From: Nocardia sp. SYP-A9097
GTDB taxonomy: Bacteria; Actinomycetota; Actinomycetes; Mycobacteriales; Mycobacteriaceae
DNA length: 64,000 nt
NCBI RefSeq assembly: GCF_009649815.1
Contig: NZ_WJIC01000016.1
Location: forward strand, 62,001 to 126,000
Direction: 5' to 3'
Shown: positions 31,124 through 39,921 of the stretch, piece by piece
Numbering within the stretch: the stretch's first letter is position 1
Layout: every line of letters starts with the position of its first letter
Program-made: the position numbers and the translations under genes
Notes under the pieces: model-generated
The model's database searches: none
The model's input: the letters and a program-made list of their open reading frames with translations, nothing else
What the model was told of the DNA's origin: nothing

Positions 31124-34100
31124 GTGAGCAGCTCAACAGACCAGTTCGGACAGAACCAGTGGCTTGTCGACGAGATGTACCAGAAGTACAAGCAAGACCC
31201 GTCGTCGGTCGATGAGAGCTGGCACGAGTTCCTCGCCGATTACTCGCCGGAGACCTCCGGCGATACCGGCAACAGCGGCCGGCCGGCCACCCCCGCCCCG
31301 GCTGCCGCGGCTCCTGTCCCCGCGGCCCCCACCGCGCCGACGGTGGCGCCATCCACCAACAGCACGCCGACCTCGGTCGCGAACAACGCGGTTGCCGCGA
31401 ACCCCGCGCCCGCAGCGCTCGTGAATTCCGCGCCCGCCCCGGCCCCCACTCAGGTGCGTGCCCCGCAGACGACTCCGGCCCCGGCCTCCAACGCCGCCCC
31501 CACCACGGGTGCGCCGAAGGCCGCGACGACCGATGAGGCCAAGATTCTGCGTGGCGCCGCGGCCGCGGTCGTCAAGAACATGTCGGCGTCGCTGGTCATC
31601 CCGACCGCCACCAGTGTGCGGGCCATCCCCGCCAAGCTGATGATCGACAACCGGCTGGTCATCAACAACCATCTCGCGCGTACCCGCGGTGGCAAGATCT
31701 CCTTCACCCACCTGCTGGGTTACGCGATCGTGCAGGGCATCAAGTCCTTCCCGAACATGAACCGGCACTTCGCCGAAATCGACGGCAAGCCGAACTCGGT
31801 CACCCCGGCGCACACCAATCTGGGCCTGGCCATCGATCTGCCCGGCAAGGACGGCAACCGCACCCTGGCTGTCGCGGCCATCAAGAACACCGAGGGCATG
31901 ACCTTCGCGCAGTTCCACACCGCGTACGAGGACGTCGTGCGCCGGGCTCGCGTCGGCAAGCTGACCGCCGAAGACATGACCGGTGTCACCATCTCGCTGA
32001 CCAACCCGGGCACCATCGGCACCAATCACTCGGTGCCGCGGCTGATGCCGGGTCAGGGCGCGATCATCGGCGCGGGCGCCATGGAGTACCCGGCCGAGTT
32101 CCAGGGCATGGGCGATGAGCAGCTGGCCGATATCGGCATCGGCAAGCTCATGACGCTGACCTCCACCTACGACCACCGCATCATTCAGGGCGCGGAGTCC
32201 GGCGACTTCCTGCGGACCGTGCACAACCTGCTGATCTCGGACGAGTTCTACGACGAGATCTTCCACGGCATGGGTGTCCCCTACGAGCCGGTGCGCTGGC
32301 GCAAGGACATCAAGGAACGCGGTATCGACAAGTCGACCCGCGTCCAGGAGATGATCACCGCGTACCGCAACCGCGGTCACCTCATGGCCGATACCGACCC
32401 ACTTCGGTTGGTGCACGACAAGTTCCGCTCGCATCCGGACCTGGATGTCACCCAGCACGGCCTGACCCTGTGGGATCTGGATCGCGAATTCAATGTCGCG
32501 GGCTTCCACGGCCAGGAGCGCATGAAGCTGCGCGACGTGCTGTCGATTCTGCGTGATGCCTACTGCCGCCACGTGGGTGTCGAGTACACCCACATTCTGG
32601 ATCCCGAACAGCTGCACTGGATTCAGGAGCGCGTCGAGCAGAAGCATGAGAAGCCTTCTGTCGCCGAGCAGAAGTACATCATGTCCCGGCTCAACGCGGC
32701 CGAGGCGTTCGAGACCTTCCTGGCGACCAAATACGTTGGCCAGAAGCGCTTCTCGCTCGAGGGCGCGGAGTCCGTCATTCCGATGATGGACGGTGTCATC
32801 GACCAGTGCGCCGAGTACGCGCTCGACGAGGTCGTCATCGGTATGCCGCACCGCGGTCGCCTGAATGTGCTGGCGAACATCGTCGGCAAGCCGTACTCGA
32901 AGATCTTCACCGAGTTCGAGGGCAATATGAACCCGGCCGCCACGCACGGCTCGGGCGATGTGAAGTACCACCTGGGCGCGCGCGGCACCTACATCCAGAT
33001 GTTCGGCGACAACGACATCGAGGTGTCGCTGACGGCCAACCCGTCGCACCTCGAGGCCGTCGACCCGGTGCTGGAGGGTCTGGTTCGCGCCAAGCAGGAT
33101 CTGCTCACCAAGGAAGACCTCGTCACCAAGGGTGAAGAGGCGCGCAGCTTCTCCGTCGTGCCGCTCATGCTGCACGGTGACGCGGCGTTCGCGGGTCAGG
33201 GTGTTGTCGCCGAGACACTGAACCTTTCGGGTCTGCGCGGCTACCGCACCGGTGGCACCGTGCACATTGTGGTGAACAACCAGATCGGCTTCACCACCGC
33301 GCCGGAGTACTCGCGCTCCACCGAATACTCCACGGACATCGCGAAGTTCATCGGTGCGCCGGTGTTCCACGTGAACGGTGATGACCCGGAAGCCTGTGTG
33401 TGGGTTGCGAAGCTGGCTGTCGATTACCGCCAGCGGTTCAACCGCGACGTGGTCATCGACATGATCTGCTACCGCCGTCGCGGCCACAATGAGGGCGACG
33501 ACCCGTCGATGACGCAGCCGAACATGTACGACGCCATCGATACCAAGCGTTCGGTGCGTAAGGCGTACACCGAAAGCCTCATCGGCCGTGGCGATATCTC
33601 CATGAAGGAAGCCGAAGACGCCCTGCGCGATTACCAGGGACAGTTGGAGCGGATCTTCAACGAGGTGCGCGAGCTGGAGAAGTACGTTCCGGAGCCGTCC
33701 GAATCGGTCGAGGACGAGCAGCAGATGCCGACCACGCTGGTCACCGCGGTCGACAAGACCGTGCTGCAGCGCATCGGCGACGCGTTCGTGAACGCGCCCG
33801 AGGGCTTCAATGTGCATCCGCGCGTCAAGCCGGTCATGGAGAAGCGCCGCGAGATGGCGTACGAGGGCAAGATCGACTGGGCCATGGGCGAATTGCTGGC
33901 CTTCGGCTCGCTGGTCGACGAGGGTAAGGCCGTTCGCCTGACCGGTCAGGACTCGCGTCGCGGCACCTTCTCGCAGCGGCACTCGGTCATCATCGACCGC
34001 AAGACCGGTGGCGAGTACACCCCGCTGCACAACATCGGGTCGAAGAATCCGGGCTGGTTCGCGGTGCACGATTCGGCGCTGTCCGAATACGCCGCTGTCG

Positions 34101-34924
34101 GTTTCGAATACGGGTACTCCCTCGGCAACACGGACGCACTTGTGTTGTGGGAGGCGCAGTTCGGTGACTTCGTCAACGGCGCGCAGACCATCATCGACGA
34201 GTTCATCTCCTCCGGTGAAGCCAAGTGGGGTCAGCTCTCCGAGGTCGTGCTGCTGCTGCCGCACGGTCACGAGGGTCAGGGTCCGGACCACACCTCCGGT
34301 CGTATCGAGCGGTTCCTGCAGCTGTGCGCCGAGGGTTCGATGACGGTGGCCGTGCCTTCGACCCCGTCGAACTACTTCCACCTGCTGCGCCGCCACGCGC
34401 TCGACGGCATCCGCCGTCCGCTGGTGGTCTTCACCCCGAAGTCCATGCTGCGCAACAAGGCCGTGGTCTCCGAGGTCGAGGACTTCACCGACAACAAGTT
34501 CCGTTCGGTGCTCGAGGAGCCCACCTACGAGAGCGGCGACGGTGATCGTTCGAAGGTCAAGCGCGTGCTGCTGACCTCCGGCAAGATCTACTACGAGCTG
34601 GTCGCGGAGAAGAACAAGAACAAGCGCGACGATGTCGCCATCGTGCGCGTCGAGCAGCTCTACCCGATCCCGAAGTTCCGCCTGAACGAGGCGCTGGAGG
34701 GCTACCCCGGCGCCACCGATCTGGTGTGGGTCCAGGAGGAACCGGCCAACCAGGGTGCCTGGCCGTTCTTCGGCCTGAACCTGCCGGAGATCCTCCCGGC
34801 TCGCTTCGCCAAGCTGCGTCGCATCTCGCGTCGCGCCATGTCGGCCCCGTCCTCGGGTTCGTCGAAGGTGCACGCGGTGGAGCAGGCCGAGATCATCGGC
34901 GAGGCATTCGCGCCGACCGTCTAG
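31124..34924 (+). CDS. kgd: Multifunctional 2-oxoglutarate metabolism enzyme (E1/E2 fusion)
   Basis: A 1266-residue Kgd/OdhA-type enzyme. Order: N-terminal E1 helix (FGQNQWLVDEMY), a Pro/Ala-rich flexible linker (about 45-130), the E2 succinyltransferase catalytic domain with its DHRIIQGAES active-site His, then the thiamine-diphosphate E1 domain with GMPHRGRLNVL and GDAAFAGQGVVAE. In mycobacteria and corynebacteria this protein runs 2-oxoglutarate decarboxylase/dehydrogenase activity in the TCA cycle and is inhibited by the FHA protein GarA/OdhI. GTG 31124 gives an N-terminus like that of relatives; ATG 31106 is possible. Codon bias is very strong, as expected for a highly expressed gene. 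Confidence 0.95.
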   Translation: MSSSTDQFGQNQWLVDEMYQKYKQDPSSVDESWHEFLADYSPETSGDTGNSGRPATPAPAAAAPVPAAPTAPTVAPSTNSTPTSVANNAVAANPAPAALVNSAPAPAPTQVRAPQTTPAPASNAAPTTGAPKAATTDEAKILRGAAAAVVKNMSASLVIPTATSVRAIPAKLMIDNRLVINNHLARTRGGKISFTHLLGYAIVQGIKSFPNMNRHFAEIDGKPNSVTPAHTNLGLAIDLPGKDGNRTLAVAAIKNTEGMTFAQFHTAYEDVVRRARVGKLTAEDMTGVTISLTNPGTIGTNHSVPRLMPGQGAIIGAGAMEYPAEFQGMGDEQLADIGIGKLMTLTSTYDHRIIQGAESGDFLRTVHNLLISDEFYDEIFHGMGVPYEPVRWRKDIKERGIDKSTRVQEMITAYRNRGHLMADTDPLRLVHDKFRSHPDLDVTQHGLTLWDLDREFNVAGFHGQERMKLRDVLSILRDAYCRHVGVEYTHILDPEQLHWIQERVEQKHEKPSVAEQKYIMSRLNAAEAFETFLATKYVGQKRFSLEGAESVIPMMDGVIDQCAEYALDEVVIGMPHRGRLNVLANIVGKPYSKIFTEFEGNMNPAATHGSGDVKYHLGARGTYIQMFGDNDIEVSLTANPSHLEAVDPVLEGLVRAKQDLLTKEDLVTKGEEARSFSVVPLMLHGDAAFAGQGVVAETLNLSGLRGYRTGGTVHIVVNNQIGFTTAPEYSRSTEYSTDIAKFIGAPVFHVNGDDPEACVWVAKLAVDYRQRFNRDVVIDMICYRRRGHNEGDDPSMTQPNMYDAIDTKRSVRKAYTESLIGRGDISMKEAEDALRDYQGQLERIFNEVRELEKYVPEPSESVEDEQQMPTTLVTAVDKTVLQRIGDAFVNAPEGFNVHPRVKPVMEKRREMAYEGKIDWAMGELLAFGSLVDEGKAVRLTGQDSRRGTFSQRHSVIIDRKTGGEYTPLHNIGSKNPGWFAVHDSALSEYAAVGFEYGYSLGNTDALVLWEAQFGDFVNGAQTIIDEFISSGEAKWGQLSEVVLLLPHGHEGQGPDHTSGRIERFLQLCAEGSMTVAVPSTPSNYFHLLRRHALDGIRRPLVVFTPKSMLRNKAVVSEVEDFTDNKFRSVLEEPTYESGDGDRSKVKRVLLTSGKIYYELVAEKNKNKRDDVAIVRVEQLYPIPKFRLNEALEGYPGATDLVWVQEEPANQGAWPFFGLNLPEILPARFAKLRRISRRAMSAPSSGSSKVHAVEQAEIIGEAFAPTV

Positions 34925-34944
34925 GTCAACCGTTTCAAGGCTCC

Positions 34945-34974
34945 GGGCCGGATTCCCTCACGGGAGTCCGGCCC
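34945..34974 (+). terminator. Terminator of kgd
   Basis: A 13-bp stem with one wobble pair (GGGCCGGATTCCC at 34945-34957 with 34962-34974), a TCAC loop, followed by GGCGTCGTTTG. It lies 20 nt after the stop. Confidence 0.75.
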
Positions 34975-35032
34975 GGCGTCGTTTGTCCCCTAGGTGGCGT
35001 ATCGAGTCCCGTTCGCGCGAATGTGGCGCTCC

Positions 35033-35038
35033 TAGTCT
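35033..35038 (+). promoter_or_regulatory. -10 box TAGTCT before the SRPBCC gene
   Basis: TAGTCT lies 7 nt before ATG 35046, and no Shine-Dalgarno is seen, which is consistent with a leaderless transcript. Confidence 0.5.
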
Positions 35039-35045
35039 CATTTTC

Positions 35046-35471
35046 ATGAGATCGATCAGTACCGAGATACAGATAGACGCACCGCCGGAGCAGGTGTGGA
35101 CGGTCTTCAGCGACTTCGCCGCATACGGGGAATGGAACCCCTTCATCCGGGAGGCCGCGGGGACCCTTGCCGTCGGCGAGCGACTGAATTTGAAGCTGTA
35201 CCCGGTGAGCGGACGGCCCATGACGTTCACACCGCGCGTGCTGGTGGCCGAGCCCGGCCGGGCGGTCATCTGGAAGGGCATTGTGCTGGTGCCCGGGCTC
35301 TTCGACGGCACCCATAAGTTCACGCTCGAATCGCGGGACGGCGGAACACGTTTCGTACAGGCCGAGGATTTCGGCGGGTTGCTGACCCCATTCCTGGGCA
35401 GCACCATCACCGGCACGATCAAGAGTTTCGAGCTGCTGAACGCGGCCCTGAAGAAGCGAGTGGAACAGTGA
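35046..35471 (+). CDS. SRPBCC (START/Bet v 1-like) domain protein
   Basis: A 141-residue SRPBCC protein with the usual opening SISTEIQIDAPPEQVWTVFSDFAAYGEWNPFI, a beta-rich middle, and a long C-terminal helix (FELLNAALKKRVE). The fold encloses a hydrophobic pocket for lipids, polyketides or similar ligands. It overlaps the next small membrane protein by 4 nt (GTGA), so the two are coupled. Ligand unknown. Confidence 0.87.
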   Translation: MRSISTEIQIDAPPEQVWTVFSDFAAYGEWNPFIREAAGTLAVGERLNLKLYPVSGRPMTFTPRVLVAEPGRAVIWKGIVLVPGLFDGTHKFTLESRDGGTRFVQAEDFGGLLTPFLGSTITGTIKSFELLNAALKKRVEQ

Positions 35472-35686
35472 CCACGATCCAGCCTTCCATCAATGCGACC
35501 GTTCTGAAGAGCCTGCTGCACAACGGAATCGTGCATCGCGCGCTCGCGCTGGCGGTGGCGACCATCATTCTGATCGCCGTGCACCACCCGACCTGGGTGC
35601 CGTACGCGGTGAGCCTGTACGCCATCTGGAACGCCGTCGCCGTGACGCTCAATGCGGCAAAGGCCGCCGCCGCGAATGCGCGATGA
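35468..35686 (+). CDS. Small two-helix membrane protein coupled to the SRPBCC gene
   Basis: A 72-residue protein with hydrophobic stretches ALALAVATIILIAV and PYAVSLYAIWNAVAVTL and a short Ala/Lys C-terminus. Its GTG start overlaps the SRPBCC stop (GTGA), which supports translation. No family was recognised; it may anchor or assist the SRPBCC protein at the membrane (inference). Confidence 0.7.
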   Translation: MTTIQPSINATVLKSLLHNGIVHRALALAVATIILIAVHHPTWVPYAVSLYAIWNAVAVTLNAAKAAAANAR

Positions 35687-35715
35687 AGGTCGCGGTGGCG
35701 CGCGGTGAAAGTTGT

Positions 35716-36732
35716 TCAGGCGGCGCGCCGGAAGGCGTCGGGGGTTTGGCCCGTCCAGCGTTGGAAGGCGCGTCGCAGGGTGCGGTGGTCGGTGTAGCCG
35801 AGGCGGCCCGCGATGGATTGCAGCGACAGTTCGGTTTCACGGAGCAGCCGGGTGGCGTGGTCGTAGCGCACGGCCTCCAACTCTTCGCGCCAGGTGGTGT
35901 CGTGTTCGGCCAGCCGCCGTTGCAGGGTGCGCGGGCTCATGGCGAGCCGGTGCGCGACCTCTTCGAGCGAGGTGCCGCGCCCGTGACTGTCGGCCAATGC
36001 CTCGCCGATGGCATTGCGGAAGGTGTCGCGCCAGCCGGGCGCGGGCCGGGCACTGTCGATGATCGACCGGGCGTACATGCGCATGACCCGCTGTAGCTCG
36101 GGATCGAATGGCTTTGTGGCGGGCTCGGATTCGGGATCCAGGAAGGTGATCCGATTCCCGCTCTGCCCGAAGTGAATATTGCCGGTCCCGAAGACCGCGT
36201 CGAGGTGATGGTGCCACGGTGGCGCGTCGTGCGCGAAATCGACTCGCACCGGCCGTAATCCGTCTCCCCGCGCATCCCTGGCCCGGCGCAGTATCAGTCC
36301 GAGCGCGTATTCGTTGATGGTCGCGTCGACCGCGGTCCCGGTCCTGAGGTTGTCATGCCCGACGGTGAGCCGGGCCCCGTCCTCGATCACCGAAATCCGC
36401 GCGACCGGATCGCAGATGGCACTGAGATATTCTCCGGCATCGGCGAAACCCGCTGCGAGCGTTGGCGCTCCGCTCGCCAGGTAATCCCACACATGCAGCC
36501 TCCCCCGATCGGCCGCCGCGATGGCCCGCGCGCCGCCCCCCACCGGATCCGCCGCATGAATCAATTCCCACACCCGCAGCAGCGAAGAGGTGGGAAACCG
36601 GATCAAATCATCATCGAGCCCCGGCCCTCGCACCCCCTCGATGAATGCCAGCTCATGCTCGGGAACCCCCGAATCCTCTGCAACCCCCACCAGCAACCGC
36701 ATCACATGCGAGGCCACAGAATCCCTAACCAC
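35716..36732 (-). CDS. AraC-family regulator (OruR/ArgR-type ligand domain)
   Basis: A 338-residue regulator with the long N-terminal arabinose-binding-like domain of the OruR/VirS group (about 15-190) and a C-terminal AraC HTH (about 235-335): SLEEVAHRLAMSPRTLQRRLAE, then LQSIAGRLGYTDHRTLRRAFQRWTGQTP. Relatives in mycolata (VirS type) control lipid-modifying operons such as mymA. A mymA-like operon lies 9 kb away in this window, but nothing in the sequence ties it to this regulator. Convergent with the SRPBCC operon. Confidence 0.88.
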   Translation of the reverse strand: MVRDSVASHVMRLLVGVAEDSGVPEHELAFIEGVRGPGLDDDLIRFPTSSLLRVWELIHAADPVGGGARAIAAADRGRLHVWDYLASGAPTLAAGFADAGEYLSAICDPVARISVIEDGARLTVGHDNLRTGTAVDATINEYALGLILRRARDARGDGLRPVRVDFAHDAPPWHHHLDAVFGTGNIHFGQSGNRITFLDPESEPATKPFDPELQRVMRMYARSIIDSARPAPGWRDTFRNAIGEALADSHGRGTSLEEVAHRLAMSPRTLQRRLAEHDTTWREELEAVRYDHATRLLRETELSLQSIAGRLGYTDHRTLRRAFQRWTGQTPDAFRRAA

Positions 36733-36853
36733 CGCGCCAGCCTACCGAGCGGCCGGTTATCCGTCTGCCCCCGAAACCCTGGTGCGCGAGGGTGTTCGGG
36801 TTCACGCGACTGCCTCGCCGGGGCCGGACTTGCCTCTGCATGCTCCACATCGT

Positions 36854-36871
36854 ATATTCCACGTGGAATAT
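36854..36871. promoter_or_regulatory. Perfect 18-bp palindromic operator for the PadR-MFS operon
   Basis: ATATTCCACGTGGAATAT, an uninterrupted palindrome 23 bp upstream of the padR-type start, immediately before the ribosome-binding site. Its position fits autorepression by the PadR protein. Confidence 0.7.
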
Positions 36872-36894
36872 TTGGGGTGGAACAGGAGGCGGGT

Positions 36895-37593
36895 ATGACG
36901 GGGAAGCCAGGGGGTGTGGCGCTGACGCCGTTGGCGATCGCGGTGCTCGCGCTGCTGGAGGAGCGGCCGATGCATCCGTACGAGATGTATCAGCTGTTGA
37001 TGACTCGGCACGAGGACGAGCTGGTGAAGATCAAACCCGGCTCGCTCTATCACACGGTGGCGCGGCTGGCGGAGCAGGAATTGGTGATGGCGGAGGGGAC
37101 CGATCGCGCCGGTAATCGGCCGGAACGGACCACCTATCGGATCAATCCGGCGGGGCGGGACAATCTCCGCGACCGGATTACGGAAATCCTCCGCACTCCC
37201 GCAAAGGAGTACCCGATCTTTCCGGTGGCTTTGGCCGAGACGCACAATTTGCCGGTGGACGACGTGATCGCTCTCCTGCGCGAACGCGTCACCTGGGTGG
37301 ACGGCCGAGTCGCCGAATTCGAGGCGCTACAGGACTGGGTCGGCGCCAAGCAGGTGCCTCGGCGTTACTGGATGGTCATCGAGTATCTGCATGCCATGAA
37401 TGTCACCGAGGCAGGCTGGCTGCGGCGGCTGATCGACGATCTGGAGTCCGGCGCGCTGCCGTGGTCCGATTTCGACACCGAGTCCGGTGAGCGGATACGC
37501 ACTCCCGACGACGACGATCGGCTCGGCGCCGATTGGGGCGCGGGCCTGAGCAAGGCGGACCTCGCCGCCGTCCGAAAGGGCGCGGTCCCCTGA
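36895..37593 (+). CDS. PadR-family transcriptional regulator
   Basis: A 232-residue PadR regulator: winged HTH at about residues 10-85 (TPLAIAVLALLEERPMHPYEMYQLL, then IKPGSLYHTVARLAEQ) followed by a helical dimerisation domain (Vir_C2-like). ATG 36895 has AGGAGG 5 nt before it. It is the first gene of an operon with an MFS drug transporter 56 nt downstream, and a perfect palindrome sits at the promoter. The usual model for such pairs is repression relieved by the drug the pump exports. Confidence 0.92.
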   Translation: MTGKPGGVALTPLAIAVLALLEERPMHPYEMYQLLMTRHEDELVKIKPGSLYHTVARLAEQELVMAEGTDRAGNRPERTTYRINPAGRDNLRDRITEILRTPAKEYPIFPVALAETHNLPVDDVIALLRERVTWVDGRVAEFEALQDWVGAKQVPRRYWMVIEYLHAMNVTEAGWLRRLIDDLESGALPWSDFDTESGERIRTPDDDDRLGADWGAGLSKADLAAVRKGAVP

Positions 37594-37649
37594 CCAACCG
37601 CGAATCACCGTCCACCACACAGACTTTCACTCAGATAGGAACCATATCC

Positions 37650-39125
37650 ATGTCCGCTCAACGCAATCCGTGGCTGGCGCTATACGCGCTGGTCGTCGGG
37701 TTCTTCATGATCCTGCTGGACATGACCATCGTCGCGGTGGCCAATCCGGCGATCAAACAGGACCTGAACGCCGATATCAACAAGGTCATCTGGGTGACCT
37801 CCGCCTATCTGCTCGCCTACGCGGTACCGCTGCTGGTGACCGGGCGGCTCGGAGATCGCTTCGGCCCCAAGAACATTTATCTGATCGGCCTGGCCGTCTT
37901 CACCCTCGCCTCGCTGTGGTGCGCCATGTCGACGAGCATCGAGATGCTGATCGCGGCCCGCGCCGTCCAGGGTCTGGGCGCGGCGCTCATGACGCCGCAG
38001 ACCATGGCCGTCATCACCCGCACCTTCCCGCCGGACAAGCGCGGCGCGGCCATGGGCCTGTGGGGTGGTGTCGCGGGACTCGCCACCCTCGTCGGCCCGA
38101 TCCTGGGCGGCGTGCTGGTGGACTGGCAGGGCTGGCAGTGGATCTTCTACGTGAACGTGCCGATCGGCATTATCGCGTTCGCGCTGGCGGTCTGGCTGGT
38201 GCCCGCACTGGAGACGCATGAGCACGGATTCGATTTCGTGGGCGTGGCGCTGTCCGCGATCGGTATGTTCCTGCTGGTCTTCGGCATTCAGGAGGGCGGT
38301 ACCCGCGATTGGGACGCCGTGATCTGGCTGATGATCGCCGGTGGTGTGGTGGTGCTCGCGCTGTTCGTGGTCAATCAGGCACGCAACTCCGGTGAGCCGC
38401 TGGTGCCGATGAGCCTGTTCAAGGATCGCAACTTCTCGCTGTCGAGTCTGGCGATCGCGGCCATGGGTGCGGCGATCACCTCGACCTTCGTGCCGTTCTA
38501 CTTCTTCCTGCAGCAGGTGCACGGTATGTCGCCGACCAAGTCGGCGCTGGTGCTGGCTCCGATGGCGATTCTGACCGGCGTGTTCGCGCCGATCATCGGC
38601 AAGATCTCGGATCGGATGGCGCCGCGGATTCTGCCGACCATCGGTTTCGCGGTGTTCGCCGCGACCATCTTCGGGTTCTCCGCGCTGATGAAGCCGGATA
38701 CCTCGATTCCGCTGTTCCTGGTCATCGGCGGTATCGCCGGTATCGCCAATGCCTGCATCTGGGCGCCGCTGGCCACCACGGCCACGCACAATCTGCCGAT
38801 CCAGCAGGCCGGTGCGGGCGCGGGCGTGTACAACACCAATCGACAGGTGGGTTCGGTGCTGGGTTCGGCGGCTATCGCGGCGCTGATGTCGTCGCGGCTG
38901 GCGGCTCAGCATCTGCCCGGCGGACCCGTGATGGAGGGCGGCGGCGGTTCGGCGCAGATGCGGGCGGAGGTGCTGGACAAGATCAGCACCGCGCTGAGCC
39001 AGTCCATGATCCTGCCGGGCTGCATTCTGTTGATCGGTGTGGTGGCGTCCGCGCTGTTCATCGGAAATGACAAGGGTGCGAACAAGGCCGAGACCTCGTT
39101 CGAAAAGGCGGACGTGGCGGGATAA
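37650..39125 (+). CDS. MFS drug transporter, DHA2 (EmrB/QacA) family
   Basis: A 491-residue, 14-TM drug:H+ antiporter. Motif D1 in TM1 (LLDMTIVAVANPAI), motif A loop GRLGDRFGPKN, and the antiporter motif C region GLATLVGPILGGVLVDWQGWQWIF are present. It follows the PadR gene, the classical layout of an inducible multidrug pump. A ribosome site TAGGA is 10 nt upstream. Substrates are unknown. Confidence 0.92.
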   Translation: MSAQRNPWLALYALVVGFFMILLDMTIVAVANPAIKQDLNADINKVIWVTSAYLLAYAVPLLVTGRLGDRFGPKNIYLIGLAVFTLASLWCAMSTSIEMLIAARAVQGLGAALMTPQTMAVITRTFPPDKRGAAMGLWGGVAGLATLVGPILGGVLVDWQGWQWIFYVNVPIGIIAFALAVWLVPALETHEHGFDFVGVALSAIGMFLLVFGIQEGGTRDWDAVIWLMIAGGVVVLALFVVNQARNSGEPLVPMSLFKDRNFSLSSLAIAAMGAAITSTFVPFYFFLQQVHGMSPTKSALVLAPMAILTGVFAPIIGKISDRMAPRILPTIGFAVFAATIFGFSALMKPDTSIPLFLVIGGIAGIANACIWAPLATTATHNLPIQQAGAGAGVYNTNRQVGSVLGSAAIAALMSSRLAAQHLPGGPVMEGGGGSAQMRAEVLDKISTALSQSMILPGCILLIGVVASALFIGNDKGANKAETSFEKADVAG

Positions 39126-39139
39126 TCCGCTACCGCACG

Positions 39140-39171
39140 CGGGCCCTCTTCGCAATCGCGAAGGGGGCCCG
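39140..39171 (+). terminator. Terminator after the PadR-MFS operon
   Basis: A 14-bp stem with one wobble (CGGGCCCTCTTCGC at 39140-39153 with 39158-39171), an AATC loop, then TCTCTTTCATTT. It is 14 nt after the transporter stop. Confidence 0.85.
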
Positions 39172-39198
39172 TCTCTTTCATTTCAGTAGATCAGCATG

Positions 39199-39819
39199 TC
39201 AATAGATCAGACCGTACAGCCGCGGCCAGTCGATGCGGATCTCGATCGGCATGTCTATCAACGTTTCTCCGCAGGTCGGGGTGAGCCGGCGGTGCGGCCG
39301 GTAGTGCCCGAGCACCAGCACATGGGTCTGGATGACGGTGACATGATCGCCGTCCAGATACACCAGCCAGTACCAGGGGATGCCGGCCTGCGCGTACTCC
39401 GCCTGTTTGTCGGTGGTGTCGACGCGCTCGGTCACCGATGACACCACCTCGACCGCGATCTTCACCCGCGCGGCCGGCAGGACACCGGAACCCGTTGGCG
39501 CACATTTGAACAGCGTGATATCGGGCCGGCGCAGGGTGACCCGCGGCCACTCCCACAGCAGCACTTCCCGCTCGGTGCCGACGTACAGCGCCCCTTCGCC
39601 GTAGCGCCCCGTATGCGCGACCGCGGCTGCCTCGATCATGGCTCCGATCCGCCGGGCGGCACTGTGATGCGCGTGCGAGGACGGTTCGGCGCGCACCACA
39701 TCACCGTTCACCACCTCGACCAGGTGGCGGAATTCGCGGGGTAGCTGTTTCCAGACATCGAGGATGATCGGTTCGGGCTGCAGGTTTTCCGCCCGCGCCC
39801 ATTCGAGAACTCCACTCAT
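39199..39819 (-). CDS. Uma2-family (DUF820-like) nuclease-fold protein
   Basis: A 206-residue Uma2-type protein with a PD-(D/E)XK restriction-endonuclease fold. The active-site set is in place: Asp in RRPDITLF, Glu in IAVEVVSS, and Lys in DKQAEYAQAGIPWYWLV. The family is common in actinobacteria and cyanobacteria, usually as solitary genes; its biological target is not established. It stands alone here, convergent with the MFS gene. Confidence 0.88.
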   Translation of the reverse strand: MSGVLEWARAENLQPEPIILDVWKQLPREFRHLVEVVNGDVVRAEPSSHAHHSAARRIGAMIEAAAVAHTGRYGEGALYVGTEREVLLWEWPRVTLRRPDITLFKCAPTGSGVLPAARVKIAVEVVSSVTERVDTTDKQAEYAQAGIPWYWLVYLDGDHVTVIQTHVLVLGHYRPHRRLTPTCGETLIDMPIEIRIDWPRLYGLIY

Positions 39820-39921
39820 GCGGTTCCGCCTCTCGGTGACTCGGGCGTACCCGATGAGTTACCCGGACCTCACGAAATCAGTTGTCACCTTGCCATCAAA
39901 AGTGCAGGACCGGTGCGCGAC

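Noticed and set aside
31133..34873. 1246-codon open frame on the strand opposite kgd
   Set aside because: It is the mirror of a highly biased, GC-rich gene. Its translation has no family similarity and is dominated by the composition expected from the antisense of kgd codons.
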